64,000 nucleotides of DNA from Verrucomicrobiota bacterium (GTDB lineage Bacteria; Verrucomicrobiota; Verrucomicrobiia; Opitutales; UBA2995). Below the pieces are notes generated by a model. The model was not told the origin of the DNA. It saw only the letters and a list, made by a program, of their open reading frames with translations, and did no database searches. Below, one piece after another: positions 46,183 to 54,719 of this stretch. Each line of letters opens with the position of its first letter. The first letter of the stretch is position 1. The stretch lies in contig JAQBYJ010000015.1 in assembly GCA_027622555.1 (NCBI GenBank), positions 1 to 64,000 on the forward strand. Direction: 5' to 3'. The position numbers were made by a program, and so were the translations under genes.

Positions 46183-46725
46183 TTACAGAATCAAAATTTT
46201 ATTCGGCATATCTATGCCAAAGAGTTTGTCTGAGAGATCGTTAAAAACACCCAACGTTTCCGGGGAAAGCAGGTCTATTATTTCCTCCATTGCTTCGTGG
46301 CTTAAGGCGTAGGGCAAAATATCCAGTATAAGATTCAGCCCCGTGAAGTTTCCACAAATGTGATACTCGGCGGAGTCTTCGATGGGCGTTCCTTTGATAA
46401 TACAATGCGAAATCCAGGCGTCCAGCGATGATCTATCTACTTCGGCTAGTTGTTTACTGCGTTCTTCCAGGTCTACATGTTCGTCAAAGTAATGAGCCAT
46501 CCGTTCAAGGCTTTTTTCCGAAAGATCTTCCATTGTTTTCTCTCGGCAACTGAAGCACATGGCATACTCGAAAATGACTTCCGTTTTTTTAAATGCCTTC
46601 TCGATCAGGTATTGACTGCCTTCCCCGATAAGATCCTTGCCGCAAAGAGAACAGGCCTTGAAGGTTTCGCTCGTTTCAAAGGACCAAAAGGTTTCGGGAA
46701 TGGGATTATTTTCTCTGAAATACAT
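46183..46725 (-). CDS. Conserved hypothetical protein with two CxxC pairs
   Basis: A 180-residue cytosolic protein from the ATG at 46725 (a TTG at 46794 would add 23 residues). The N-terminal half holds CSLC and CFSC spaced about 35 residues apart, a likely zinc-binding pair, preceded by WSFETSETFKA. The C-terminal half is helical and acidic. I do not recognise a function. It is divergent from the sulfatase at 46831 and its gap to the TIM-barrel gene is 96 bp. Confidence 0.6.
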   Translation of the reverse strand: MYFRENNPIPETFWSFETSETFKACSLCGKDLIGEGSQYLIEKAFKKTEVIFEYAMCFSCREKTMEDLSEKSLERMAHYFDEHVDLEERSKQLAEVDRSSLDAWISHCIIKGTPIEDSAEYHICGNFTGLNLILDILPYALSHEAMEEIIDLLSPETLGVFNDLSDKLFGIDMPNKILIL

Positions 46726-46830
46726 GCTGAACTCGGGTGAGGTAACTGGAAAGGGATTGTCTTGTGATGATTTAACAAAGCCCGTTATAAGCAAGGTTGA
46801 TTGAATTGAAAAGTCACTTCCAACTTACCT

Positions 46831-48369
46831 ATGACATTTAAGAAACTACTCACTTGCTCCCTTTATTATTTAGTAGCTGTCGTTCTGACAAACGGAGCAG
46901 ATAAACCCAACATCATTGTTATTATGGCTGATGACTTGGGCTATGGAGACATCTCCTCTTATGGGGCTACCGGCGTTCAGACTCCTCATATCGACCAACT
47001 CGCCAAGGAGGGAATCAAGTTTACCAGTGGCTATTGTTCTGCCTCCACCTGTACGCCGACCCGCTATTCATTTCTAACTGGCACCTACGCGTTTCGCGGG
47101 AAGGGCCATGGTATTGCCGCTCCCAGCAGTCCTGCGCTCATCCAGCCGGAAACACCCACGATCGCTTCCATGTTAAAGAAGGGCGGCTACAAAACAGCGG
47201 TTGTCGGTAAGTGGCACCTTGGCCTGGGCGGTCCCGAAGGCCCCGACTGGAATGGCGATCTAAATCCGGGGCCCCGAGAGATAGGCTTCGATTATAATTT
47301 CCTGTTACCCACCACCAATGACCGGGTTCCGCAGGTTTATGTAGAAAACCACCGGGTCCTCAATCTCGATCCGGCGGACCCGCTCTGGGTCGGAAACAAA
47401 ACACCTTCCGAAGATCATCCCACCGGTATTACTCATCGCGAGACGCTGAAGATGGATTGGTCGCATGGACACAATTCAACCATTCACAATGGTATTAGCC
47501 GTATTGGGTTCTACACCGGTGGGCATGCCGCACGGTTCCGCGATGAAGATCTTGCCGACATGTGGGTGGAAAAATCGGTGGAATGGATCGAGGCGAATAA
47601 GGATAATCCGTTCTTTCTGTTTTTTGCTTCACACGATCTCCATGTCCCGCGCATGCCCCATGAACGATTTCAAGGCAAGAGCGAGCTTGGCTTTCGAGGC
47701 GATGCCATTGTGCAGTTGGATTGGTGTGTCGGTGAGTTGATCAAAACACTCAAGCGCTTGAACCTGGATAAAAATACCCTGGTGGTGTTCTGTTCCGACA
47801 ATGGCCCTGTTCTCGATGATGGTTACGTTGATGGAGCCGTTGAGCAAAACGGTGACCATTCACCCAATGGACCATTTACCGGAGGAAAATATTCCGTCTA
47901 CGAGGGTGGCACCCGCACCCCGTTTATCTCCTGGTGGCCTGGGCGCATCAAGCCCGGCGTATCCGACGAAGTAGTCTGCACCGTGGATTTATTCGCCAGC
48001 ACCGCAGCCATGGCCGGCGTCGAACTGACCTCGGATGAAAGCCTCGATAGTCTTAATGTGCTCGGAGCCTTGTTAGGACAGAAGGGTGCCCCTGGACGTG
48101 ACCATCTTCTCCAACAAGACAACGGCAACGGCGGTAATTTTGGTTTTCGAGTCGGTGATTGGAAGCTACAGCGCCACGATTCCGGCAAAGCCAGAAATGT
48201 CGTCGTAACTAACCGTCTGGCAAATTCCGAGGTCGCTCAATACCGTCTCTACAATCTCGCCAGTGACCCCAGCGAACAAAACAACCTGGCGGCTGTGCAT
48301 CCGGACATTTTCGAACGCATGAAGACCCAATTGGCGAAGATTATCGAAGACGGCCGAAGTCGGTTTTAA
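46831..48369 (+). CDS. Exported S1-type sulfatase, paralogue of 7785-9335
   Basis: A 512-residue sulfatase with signal peptide (about 1-23). The signature is CTPTR with Cys74 as the formylglycine site, followed by YSFLTGTYAF; DDLGYGD precedes it. Threonine replaces the more common serine after Pro, which is tolerated in the family. It aligns with the 7785-9335 sulfatase along nearly the whole sequence (GKWHLGLG, NPGPREIGFDY, GPFTGGKYSVYEGGTR). Substrate unknown; the duplicated pair may divide related sulfated sugars. Confidence 0.92.
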   Translation: MTFKKLLTCSLYYLVAVVLTNGADKPNIIVIMADDLGYGDISSYGATGVQTPHIDQLAKEGIKFTSGYCSASTCTPTRYSFLTGTYAFRGKGHGIAAPSSPALIQPETPTIASMLKKGGYKTAVVGKWHLGLGGPEGPDWNGDLNPGPREIGFDYNFLLPTTNDRVPQVYVENHRVLNLDPADPLWVGNKTPSEDHPTGITHRETLKMDWSHGHNSTIHNGISRIGFYTGGHAARFRDEDLADMWVEKSVEWIEANKDNPFFLFFASHDLHVPRMPHERFQGKSELGFRGDAIVQLDWCVGELIKTLKRLNLDKNTLVVFCSDNGPVLDDGYVDGAVEQNGDHSPNGPFTGGKYSVYEGGTRTPFISWWPGRIKPGVSDEVVCTVDLFASTAAMAGVELTSDESLDSLNVLGALLGQKGAPGRDHLLQQDNGNGGNFGFRVGDWKLQRHDSGKARNVVVTNRLANSEVAQYRLYNLASDPSEQNNLAAVHPDIFERMKTQLAKIIEDGRSRF

Positions 48370-48381
48370 CCTGAGGCATAG

Positions 48382-48410
48382 GTAGGAGCGAGCTGGGTCG
48401 CGAACTTTTG
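48382..48410 (+). repeat. Single REP-like unit, same family as the pairs
   Basis: GTAGGAG at 48382-48388 followed by the stem GCGA-gctggg-TCGC and the tail GAACTTTTG. The GTAG head, a 4- to 5-bp hairpin and the tail match RAYT substrates. The tail is identical over 15 bases to the spacer after the RAYT gene (44689-44703), so it may be the unit type that RAYT uses. Sits 12 bp after the sulfatase stop. Confidence 0.65.
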
Positions 48411-48547
48411 TGGTGAGGTCTTTCCGCTTTCTTTAAAATGAACGCTAATCTATGTGGCTATCGCTTATTTTTCACGGATCGCATGACCATCCCCGTCGTT
48501 GACAAAAGACCTGATTCTTGATGGTCTGGAGCCTTACCGACTTCAGC

Positions 48548-49168
48548 ATGAAGATACCTCTCACAATTCTCTCGTTTCCCTTACTGGTCTTTTCATCGGG
48601 CTGTGTGACCAAGCCTTTAGCGATAAACGAGCACGGCCCACGACTCGCTGATCCTCTGCAAGTGGAACTGACAGGCATACAGTTTCTCAATTACTGCGGG
48701 TAAAGGAATATCCCCGAAACGCAGACGAAGAATTTCAACACGCTTCCGGGTATTATTGCCGTTACGAAAGATGAGCTGAGTATTGCCAAAGGAAACTTGC
48801 ACTCAGCTGGGAAGAAAGAAGTGATCAAAATCCCCATCGACGAAATTGACGGATTGGCTCAAATTGCCAACCAGATACATATAAAACACGGTGACCAATT
48901 ACTCGTGGTTTTTATTTACGGGATGCATTCTTTCGAAGTGAATTACAACCGGGAGCAAGAACTTGTTGATTTATTCAGTGTATTAGCGGTCCCCCGATAC
49001 GAAGCTGAATTTGCTTTCAACCAGAAGTCCCGAAGATATTCGAATAATTTCGGTTCCCCACCTTCTAATAACTACGAAGGTGCTTTCAGTGATTCACGCC
49101 AGTATCCCTACACTTCCCAAGACGGTAGCGTTTACAACACAGGTGGTAACACGCGTTCGACTCGTTAA
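48548..49168 (+). pseudogene. Lipoprotein gene with an in-frame stop, paralogue of 13818-14435
   Basis: A 206-codon frame from ATG 48548 is open to 49168 except for one TAA at 48701-48703. Before it: signal peptide and lipobox FSSGC. After it the reading frame is unchanged and continues into KEVIKIPIDEIDGLA, LLVVFIYG and a low-complexity tail rich in Asn/Ser/Tyr. Length and layout match the intact lipoprotein at 13818-14435, so I call this a nonsense-interrupted copy. A downstream TTG at 48797 could restart translation but would lack a signal. Sequencing error and stop readthrough are alternatives. Confidence 0.7.
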
Positions 49169-49415
49169 GCTAATTACCAATTAATTGGGCAATAAAGCGT
49201 TATTAATTAAGATTCTTAATTGGCTAACCTCTCACGTTTTTTGAATTCAGATTTTCCGGCATTTTCCGGATTTATTATCCTTTAAGTTTTCACCTTGCCC
49301 CTTCTGGAGCCCCCGAATTTATTAGGTTTTTGCGATGTCATTCTTAATTTCAACCCTCAATCTCAATTCTGTTATTCGTGCGAAAAGTGCGGGATATTTT
49401 AGTACTATAGGCTGA
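49169..49415. other. AT-rich intergenic region
   Basis: No gene is seen. A perfect palindrome CCAATTAATTGG lies at 49177-49188, directly after the broken lipoprotein gene, followed by further AT-rich inverted words. Could be a terminator or an operator. Confidence 0.4.
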
Positions 49416-49910
49416 ATGAAAACCTTGCTAGCCATCCTTTTCTTATGGGCAACAACAACCGTCATGGGTCTGTTTTACGTAATCGATGAGGAAGCCGAAA
49501 GAAAAAGTAAACTTGAAGCGAAAAAAGAAGAGAAGCATCTCAAGCACTTCGCCCGTCCTGCACACCTAGTCGAAGTATTGGAAAAAACGATAGAGGAGAA
49601 TCAGAACTTCCAAGGTGTGGATCTAACGAAGTCCCAATTCAAAGAAAAGCCAGTTTATTCTGGTTCCCAGATCCATATTGGCGACTGGACTGTGCAACGA
49701 ATTGAAAAGAACAAATTTCTGTTTTCATACCTCTACTCTACAGAGAAGAGTATCTATAAAAGCGTATATTTAGAATACCGCGCAGATTTAATCCCCAGTG
49801 ATTCTAACATGCGAAGATTTACAAAAGGTCCTAGACGAGTAAAAGTGTTCAAATATGGCTTATGTTTGATCAGAATATATCACGATGAAGCAGAAATCTA
49901 TGAACTTTAG
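49416..49910 (+). CDS. Hypothetical exported protein
   Basis: A 164-residue protein with a signal peptide or signal anchor (MKTLLAILFLWATTTVMG), then a charged helix (ERKSKLEAKKEEKHLKHF) and a beta-rich C-terminal half. I do not recognise a family. It is surrounded by other small lineage-specific genes. Confidence 0.5.
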   Translation: MKTLLAILFLWATTTVMGLFYVIDEEAERKSKLEAKKEEKHLKHFARPAHLVEVLEKTIEENQNFQGVDLTKSQFKEKPVYSGSQIHIGDWTVQRIEKNKFLFSYLYSTEKSIYKSVYLEYRADLIPSDSNMRRFTKGPRRVKVFKYGLCLIRIYHDEAEIYEL

Positions 49911-50005
49911 CTGAACAGAAATGAATAGTTTCAAAGTAGCCATGTGACCAAATCGAGGACAGCGTAGCTGACCACTATTTGTCCGCTTGGTGTTGGAGAA
50001 GGAAC

Positions 50006-50161
50006 ATGGGCAATCCGATTTCAAAGACTGAAAGTATAGCAAAGGTTCGCCAGTGGATGATCTTAATATTGATGACTGCCTTCGTTTTGTACTACGTCGG
50101 CATGCGCATCTATAACGCTAATGCCAAAAGAGATTCTGTAGAGAAGACTTCTGGCGGCTAA
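50006..50161 (+). CDS. Small single-span membrane protein
   Basis: A 51-residue protein with one membrane helix at about 19-37 (MILILMTAFVLYYVGM) and a charged tail. Start chosen at ATG 50006, because GGAGAAGGA lies directly before it with good spacing, a clear Shine-Dalgarno site. Function unknown. Confidence 0.5.
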   Translation: MGNPISKTESIAKVRQWMILILMTAFVLYYVGMRIYNANAKRDSVEKTSGG

Positions 50162-50546
50162 ACCACTTGATCACACCACAGCCATTCAGCAAGGGTAGAG
50201 AAAAGTTTTTACACTGCTGCTTACATGTGCCTCGAATGGTTATTCTCATTTTAGACTGAGGAATGATAGGATTTGAACAGGAGCAACTGAGGAAACAGAG
50301 GTTTACTGAAAAGGCCATTTTTTGGCTGAGATATAATTTCTGAACTTGTCTAAGTGGCTGTCGCATTACGGCTCGGACTCCGTTATCTCTGTTTGCTTGT
50401 GTTCAAAAATTCCTTCTCATTGTCAGGCTTTCTTGCATTGAGTCGTGGAGTATCCATCCGTGGTTGAGAAACTGTTACAGTATTTTTTTCCATCTGAGCA
50501 ATCTGTAGTTGTGATCTTTTGTCGTCGCTCCATTGACCAACGCAAG
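50162..50546. other. Intergenic region, no gene
   Basis: In 385 bp I find only short frames without protein-like composition, including an 82-residue minus-strand frame that is Ser/Cys-rich and unconvincing. Confidence 0.45.
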
Positions 50547-50930
50547 TTAACCATCAGCCTGATCGCTAAATGGAATGTCCGTCTTCGGCGCAGTTCCTAG
50601 CCAAAGAACATTTCCATCGATATCTTCGATTTTCATATCGTATGCCCACGTTTGATTGAGGGGCTCTTGGACTACTTTGATGTCTTTGCTCATATACTCA
50701 GCAAACAGGGAATCATCGGTTAACCCGATCCAAACGTAAGTGGGCTTTTTCTCTCCATGCATTTCCGAAAGCATAGTCGTGCAACCATCTCGGGAAACCG
50801 AACCAATCAGCTTTCCTTCTTCGCCACCCCAGTCGACCTGAAACCCTAAGGAATCTGTGTAGAATCTTATACTATCTTTTAAGCTCTTTACCGGAAGAAC
50901 GGGTACCGTGCATTCAATTTTATTTTGCAT
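50547..50930 (-). CDS. VOC-fold (glyoxalase/bleomycin resistance-like) protein
   Basis: A 127-residue protein starting at ATG 50930. It has the VOC order: N-terminal beta-alpha-beta (VLPVKSLKDSIRFYTDSLGF) and C-terminal DIDGNVLWLG with the likely metal-position residues. Members bind metal and act on small molecules or resist antibiotics; no specific role can be read here. Next gene upstream (hotdog protein) ends 6 bp away on the same strand. Confidence 0.8.
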   Translation of the reverse strand: MQNKIECTVPVLPVKSLKDSIRFYTDSLGFQVDWGGEEGKLIGSVSRDGCTTMLSEMHGEKKPTYVWIGLTDDSLFAEYMSKDIKVVQEPLNQTWAYDMKIEDIDGNVLWLGTAPKTDIPFSDQADG

Positions 50931-50935
50931 AATTA

Positions 50936-51358
50936 CTATGTTTTTTCTGTAAAAAACCATTCGTAAATTGCGTAAGCAACTACCGCATCCTCCTCATTTA
51001 ACACATCAATCTGGAATGAGAGCAGGGCTCGTCCTTTCTTATCAAATGATTCATGAAACAACTTCCAGGCGTCTTCTTTATAAGCGCCCTTCGTATAAAG
51101 GTACCCTTCAGCCGGCTTTTTATATTTAATCTCAGCTCGCCGTAAGATGGGGACAACTCGCTCTTCAGCTTCTTCCAGGTGCTCTGATAGAAACTGACCG
51201 CTTGAAGCTTCTGCTAAAGCGAACAGAGCACTCGCATGAACGGTATCAACATGGTTCAAATACTTTGGGTCTGCGGATAACTCGAAGATGCCATCTGGTT
51301 TCGTTTCGCATTTCTTAATTCCTACGAATTGATTGAATGGTAATTCTGTTACGTCCAT
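50936..51358 (-). CDS. Hotdog-fold thioesterase-like protein
   Basis: A 140-residue protein of PaaI/DUF4442-like hotdog type from ATG 51358. The central helix has the pattern HVDTVHASALFALAEASSG, with His/Asp near the family's active-site helix, and beta strands follow. It may hydrolyse acyl-CoA. The first codons overlap the end of the rhodanese remnant by 10 bp, which suggests that the remnant's decay left this start in place. Confidence 0.7.
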   Translation of the reverse strand: MDVTELPFNQFVGIKKCETKPDGIFELSADPKYLNHVDTVHASALFALAEASSGQFLSEHLEEAEERVVPILRRAEIKYKKPAEGYLYTKGAYKEDAWKLFHESFDKKGRALLSFQIDVLNEEDAVVAYAIYEWFFTEKT

Positions 51359-51585
51359 ATATCGGCTGGTTTTTTTAATCTCAATTGGTAGGGAGTTGGT
51401 GGAATCCCATTCTGCCATGACTCATCATAGAGTCTTATGTTTTTATACCCGCAGATGTGTGCTGCACAATATTCAATAGATGTAGTAATACCTGAACCAT
51501 ACAAAATTTTTTGCTGATCGTTTTCGTCGCAGCCTGCGTCTTTGAAAAGCTCAATGGAAACGGAAAGTTTAGGCTGCGTTCTCAT
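51349..51585 (-). pseudogene. Rhodanese (sulfurtransferase) C-terminal remnant
   Basis: A 78-residue frame that matches only the last third of a rhodanese: GSGITTSIEYCAAHICGYKNIRLYDESW corresponds to the active-site loop onward, shown here in parts GSGITTSIE and GYKNIRLYDESW. The catalytic Cys that begins the loop (usually CGSG) is Tyr here (YGSG), and all N-terminal sequence is missing. I take it as a decayed gene. Its ATG overlaps the previous membrane-protein stop by 4 bp. Confidence 0.6.
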
Positions 51586-51974
51586 ATTAAGCCGCGAAGT
51601 TTAGCGACTAAGATAGGCGCAAAAAACAGAACGACCATTCCGAATCCAAGAAATCCCCCTTTGCGCGGATCAAAATCATTTCCGATGCGCTTCCAAGAGA
51701 ATTTGAAGTAGAGTCGCCCGAGTCCAATATCAAAGGTCAGCATCAATACTAACCACAAAAGACCAATCACCACGCAGTCGCTCAAGGTACTCACGCCAAT
51801 CCAGGGAATCGCCAGCCACGCAGTAACGTTCAAAATGATTGAACCAGTGAAAACACTAACTTGGCGCGCACGTCGATCACCCAGTGGACGATTCAAATAG
51901 CGAATCCGTAGAATACCATGAATGGTTTCAGCGGCTGCTATCAGCACGAAAATCAATAGCGCTTTTATGATCAT
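51582..51974 (-). CDS. Small integral membrane protein
   Basis: A 130-residue protein with four predicted membrane segments (starting MIIKALLIFVLIAAAETIHG) and an internal basic loop (LGDRRARQ). I do not recognise a family. Its stop overlaps the rhodanese remnant start by 4 bp. An upstream frame start at 51992 would add a few residues. Confidence 0.55.
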   Translation of the reverse strand: MIIKALLIFVLIAAAETIHGILRIRYLNRPLGDRRARQVSVFTGSIILNVTAWLAIPWIGVSTLSDCVVIGLLWLVLMLTFDIGLGRLYFKFSWKRIGNDFDPRKGGFLGFGMVVLFFAPILVAKLRGLI

Positions 51975-52053
51975 AATAGTGACACAGGACAAAAGAAATG
52001 ATCGTTGGCATCCGTATGATTGTTCCTCGGAATTCGTGCGGCTTATCTTAGAG

Positions 52054-53427
52054 TTAACCAGACATTGTCGGCATGTCGGGTAAGTCGTACATGGCGATCA
52101 TGTAGGGGTGATCTTCACAATATTCGGTCAGCGGTTTGGCGTTTTCGACCTGTCCGATCGGGCGATTGTTTTTGCCTATGGTTCCGGTTGCGGCGTCACC
52201 GATGTCTTCGCGGATTTCGTCAGCTTTGTTGGACAGGGCTGCTACGATGTCAGGATGAGCGTCGTAAAGGTTGTTCGTTTCACCAACGTCTTCACGGAGG
52301 TTGTATAACTCATTTACTGGTTCACCCGTTTTTAGAAAATGAAGTTTCCAATCTCCAACTCTTACGGCGTCCAGATTGTTTTGAGCATAGTAGTAAAAGG
52401 TATCTCGTGGAGCTTTAGAATTGTCGTCGAACATGAGGTCCTGGATATCCACGCCGTCGATTTTCCTTTCAGGTGAAATGGGTACTCCGAGGAGGTTGGA
52501 GATGGTCGGAAAGAAATCAATGGAGCTGGTTATGGCTTCGGAAGTGGTGGATGCTTGAATACGTTTCGGCCAGCGCATGATGCAGGGGACTCGCTGCCCG
52601 CCTTCCCACGTGCTTGCCTTGGTTCCTCGACAGGGTAAGTTGCTGCCTCCTTCATCACGGGCTCGTGAACCGTTGTCGCTGGTGAAGATGATCAACGTGT
52701 TCTCATCGAGTCCAATTTGTTTCAGATGATCCATCAGGACACCAGTGCTCCAATCAATACATTCAACCGCTCCGCCGTAAGCACCGTTGCGTGAGCGTTC
52801 AAGAAATTGCTTGGGTACGAAGAGGGGCACATGCACATACATGTGAGCCAGATAAAGGAAGAAAGGCTGGTCCTTGTTCTTGTTTATAAATTGAAGGGCT
52901 TCGTCCGTGTAACGCTCGGTGATTCCCCTCTGGTCAGGTTGTTCCTGAATTACCGTTTCGTTTCGAAGGAGGGGAAGAGGAGGGCGCGTTGGCCGGTCGG
53001 ACTGGCGACCCATGTCGTTGCTATAGGGAATGCCGAAGTATTCGTCGAAGCCATGGCGGGTGGGCAGGAATTCGGGCTGATCTCCGCAATGCCACTTCCC
53101 AATGATCTTGGTCGCATAACCGGCTTTTTTGAGTTGGCTGGCGACTGTAGTTTCTTTGCTGCTTATGCCAATGTTATCACCTGGGAAAAGGACAATCTCT
53201 CCATTGAATTCACCAAAGCCGATCCGTGGTGGATAGCATCCCGTCATCATAGCTCCTCGCGAAGGAGAGCAAACGGGTGATGCCATGTAGAAATCGGTAA
53301 ACCGCTTTCCTTCGGCTGCCAGTTTATCCAAGTGGGGTGTGTTGTTTTTGGTGGATCCGTAACAACCTAAATCACCGTAGCCCAGGTCGTCGCAATTGAT
53401 CAGAATGATATTCGGTTTGTCGTCCAT
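52054..53427 (-). CDS. Sulfatase without signal peptide
   Basis: A 457-residue S1-type sulfatase with the signature CSPSR; Cys53 is the formylglycine site, followed by GAMMTGCYPP. DDLGYGD at 13-19 and TSDNGSRARDEGGSNLPC show the family fold. The protein starts MDDKPNIILINCDD: there is no signal peptide, and an in-frame stop lies 30 bp upstream of the ATG with no alternative start between. It is therefore predicted to stay in the cytoplasm, unlike the three other sulfatases. It resembles N-sulfoglucosamine/arylsulfatase A types more than its neighbours; substrate unknown. Confidence 0.9.
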   Translation of the reverse strand: MDDKPNIILINCDDLGYGDLGCYGSTKNNTPHLDKLAAEGKRFTDFYMASPVCSPSRGAMMTGCYPPRIGFGEFNGEIVLFPGDNIGISSKETTVASQLKKAGYATKIIGKWHCGDQPEFLPTRHGFDEYFGIPYSNDMGRQSDRPTRPPLPLLRNETVIQEQPDQRGITERYTDEALQFINKNKDQPFFLYLAHMYVHVPLFVPKQFLERSRNGAYGGAVECIDWSTGVLMDHLKQIGLDENTLIIFTSDNGSRARDEGGSNLPCRGTKASTWEGGQRVPCIMRWPKRIQASTTSEAITSSIDFFPTISNLLGVPISPERKIDGVDIQDLMFDDNSKAPRDTFYYYAQNNLDAVRVGDWKLHFLKTGEPVNELYNLREDVGETNNLYDAHPDIVAALSNKADEIREDIGDAATGTIGKNNRPIGQVENAKPLTEYCEDHPYMIAMYDLPDMPTMSG

Positions 53428-53820
53428 AGTGTGATTCCAAATTGAGTTTAGTTGTTAGAGAGGTCAAGGGTTGGCGTAAAGACTGGTGCGAGTGGTAAGG
53501 GTAACAACCACAGATGAACTCAAATAAACTCAGATTAAGTTTAGAGAATAATCACCAATCTTCGCCAAGGCTACGACACGGCACGGCTGATCGCACTGAT
53601 GAACGCTGATAAAAAAAAGGTTCTTAACTAATCTTGATATTGGAAATGCAAAGGCTTCGGCTTATCTGAAGTAACTGTAAGGTTTAACCCGAATAATCGG
53701 ATTGAAAAGTATCGGTGCTAATCAGCGTGATCAGTGGTTGAATGAAATCTCATTGTGTCTCCCTTGTGTTACACAGAAATGAATTGAAGCCGTCCTCCTG
53801 GTGCAGGATATTGATGATCT
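53428..53820. repeat. Intergenic region with degenerate CACTGATnACGCTGAT repeats
   Basis: No gene is seen in 393 bp. Three degenerate copies of one word family occur: about 53512 (CACAGATGAACTC), 53594-53610 (CACTGATGAACGCTGAT) and, in inverted orientation, 53721-53736 (ATCAGCGTGATCAGTG). Such words are common non-coding debris in this phylum. The promoter of the four-gene operon at 53821 must also lie here. Confidence 0.45.
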
Positions 53821-54684
53821 ATGAATCTTCGTCTCATTACCCTAATCCTCGTGATTCCTCTGATTGGGTTTTCTCAATTGGCTCCTGAGAAATCCTATAA
53901 GGTTATTTCTGACATTATCTATACTGATGGAGAAGGTAAGCCTCAGGGTTTAGATCTGTATCTTCCAAACAAAAAATCTGCCAAGCCACTGCCGGTGGTT
54001 GTTTGGGTCCATGGTGGAGGTTGGATGAACGGGAGTAAGCAAAAGCCCAGAGCTGAATACCTAGCGGAACATGGGTATGCGGTAGCCAGCATTGATTTTC
54101 GTCAGTCTCATGATGCCATGTGGCCCGCTCAGATCAATGACTGTCGAAATGCGGTCCGGTGGCTACGGTCCCATGCCGAAACGTATCATTTGAATCCCGA
54201 GAAGATTGGCGCCTGGGGAAGTTCTTCCGGCGGACATCTGGTCGCGCTTATGGGAACCTTGCCTTATGATCCCAATGAAAAAGTTTCCAGTCGTGTCCAA
54301 GCCGTCTGCGATTGGTTTGGTCCAACCGATCTTCTAAGCATGCCACCCAACAATGTTGGCAACGGTCGGACTGAAGAGGATGTCGCAAATTCCAATGGAG
54401 CGAAGCTTCTTGGCTGTACGGTCAAGGATTGTCCGGATTTGGCAAAACAAGTAAGCGGCCTGCACAATGTAAGTAGTGATGATGCCCCCTTCCTCATCAT
54501 GCACGGCGACGAGGATCCAGGAGTTCCCGTTTCCCAAAGCACTCGTTTACATGAAGAACTTCAGGCGCACGGAGTATACTCCGAATTGGAGATAGTTGTG
54601 GGTGCTGGCCACGGTGGACCTCAATTCGTCTCCGCTCCCGTTAAGCAGCGGGTGCTGAAGTTTTTTGATTCCTTTCTCAAATAG
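53821..54684 (+). CDS. Exported alpha/beta hydrolase, BD-FAE/esterase type
   Basis: A 287-residue hydrolase with signal peptide (about 1-20). The oxyanion block HGGGW at 64-68 and the nucleophile Ser135 in GSSSGG place it in the hormone-sensitive-lipase/BD-FAE group, often esterases of acyl or feruloyl groups on glycans. HGDEDP provides the acid, and the C-terminal GAGHGG the His. First gene of a four-gene operon (53821-60547) with 35 bp to the next start. Confidence 0.85.
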   Translation: MNLRLITLILVIPLIGFSQLAPEKSYKVISDIIYTDGEGKPQGLDLYLPNKKSAKPLPVVVWVHGGGWMNGSKQKPRAEYLAEHGYAVASIDFRQSHDAMWPAQINDCRNAVRWLRSHAETYHLNPEKIGAWGSSSGGHLVALMGTLPYDPNEKVSSRVQAVCDWFGPTDLLSMPPNNVGNGRTEEDVANSNGAKLLGCTVKDCPDLAKQVSGLHNVSSDDAPFLIMHGDEDPGVPVSQSTRLHEELQAHGVYSELEIVVGAGHGGPQFVSAPVKQRVLKFFDSFLK

Positions 54685-54719
54685 TCCATAGCTTGTTCAG
54701 CTCACTTGCTCCACTACTC

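Noticed and set aside
50118-50366. Minus-strand frame of 82 codons
   Set aside because: Ser/Cys-rich, no homology pattern, no ribosome site, overlaps the small membrane gene on the other strand.
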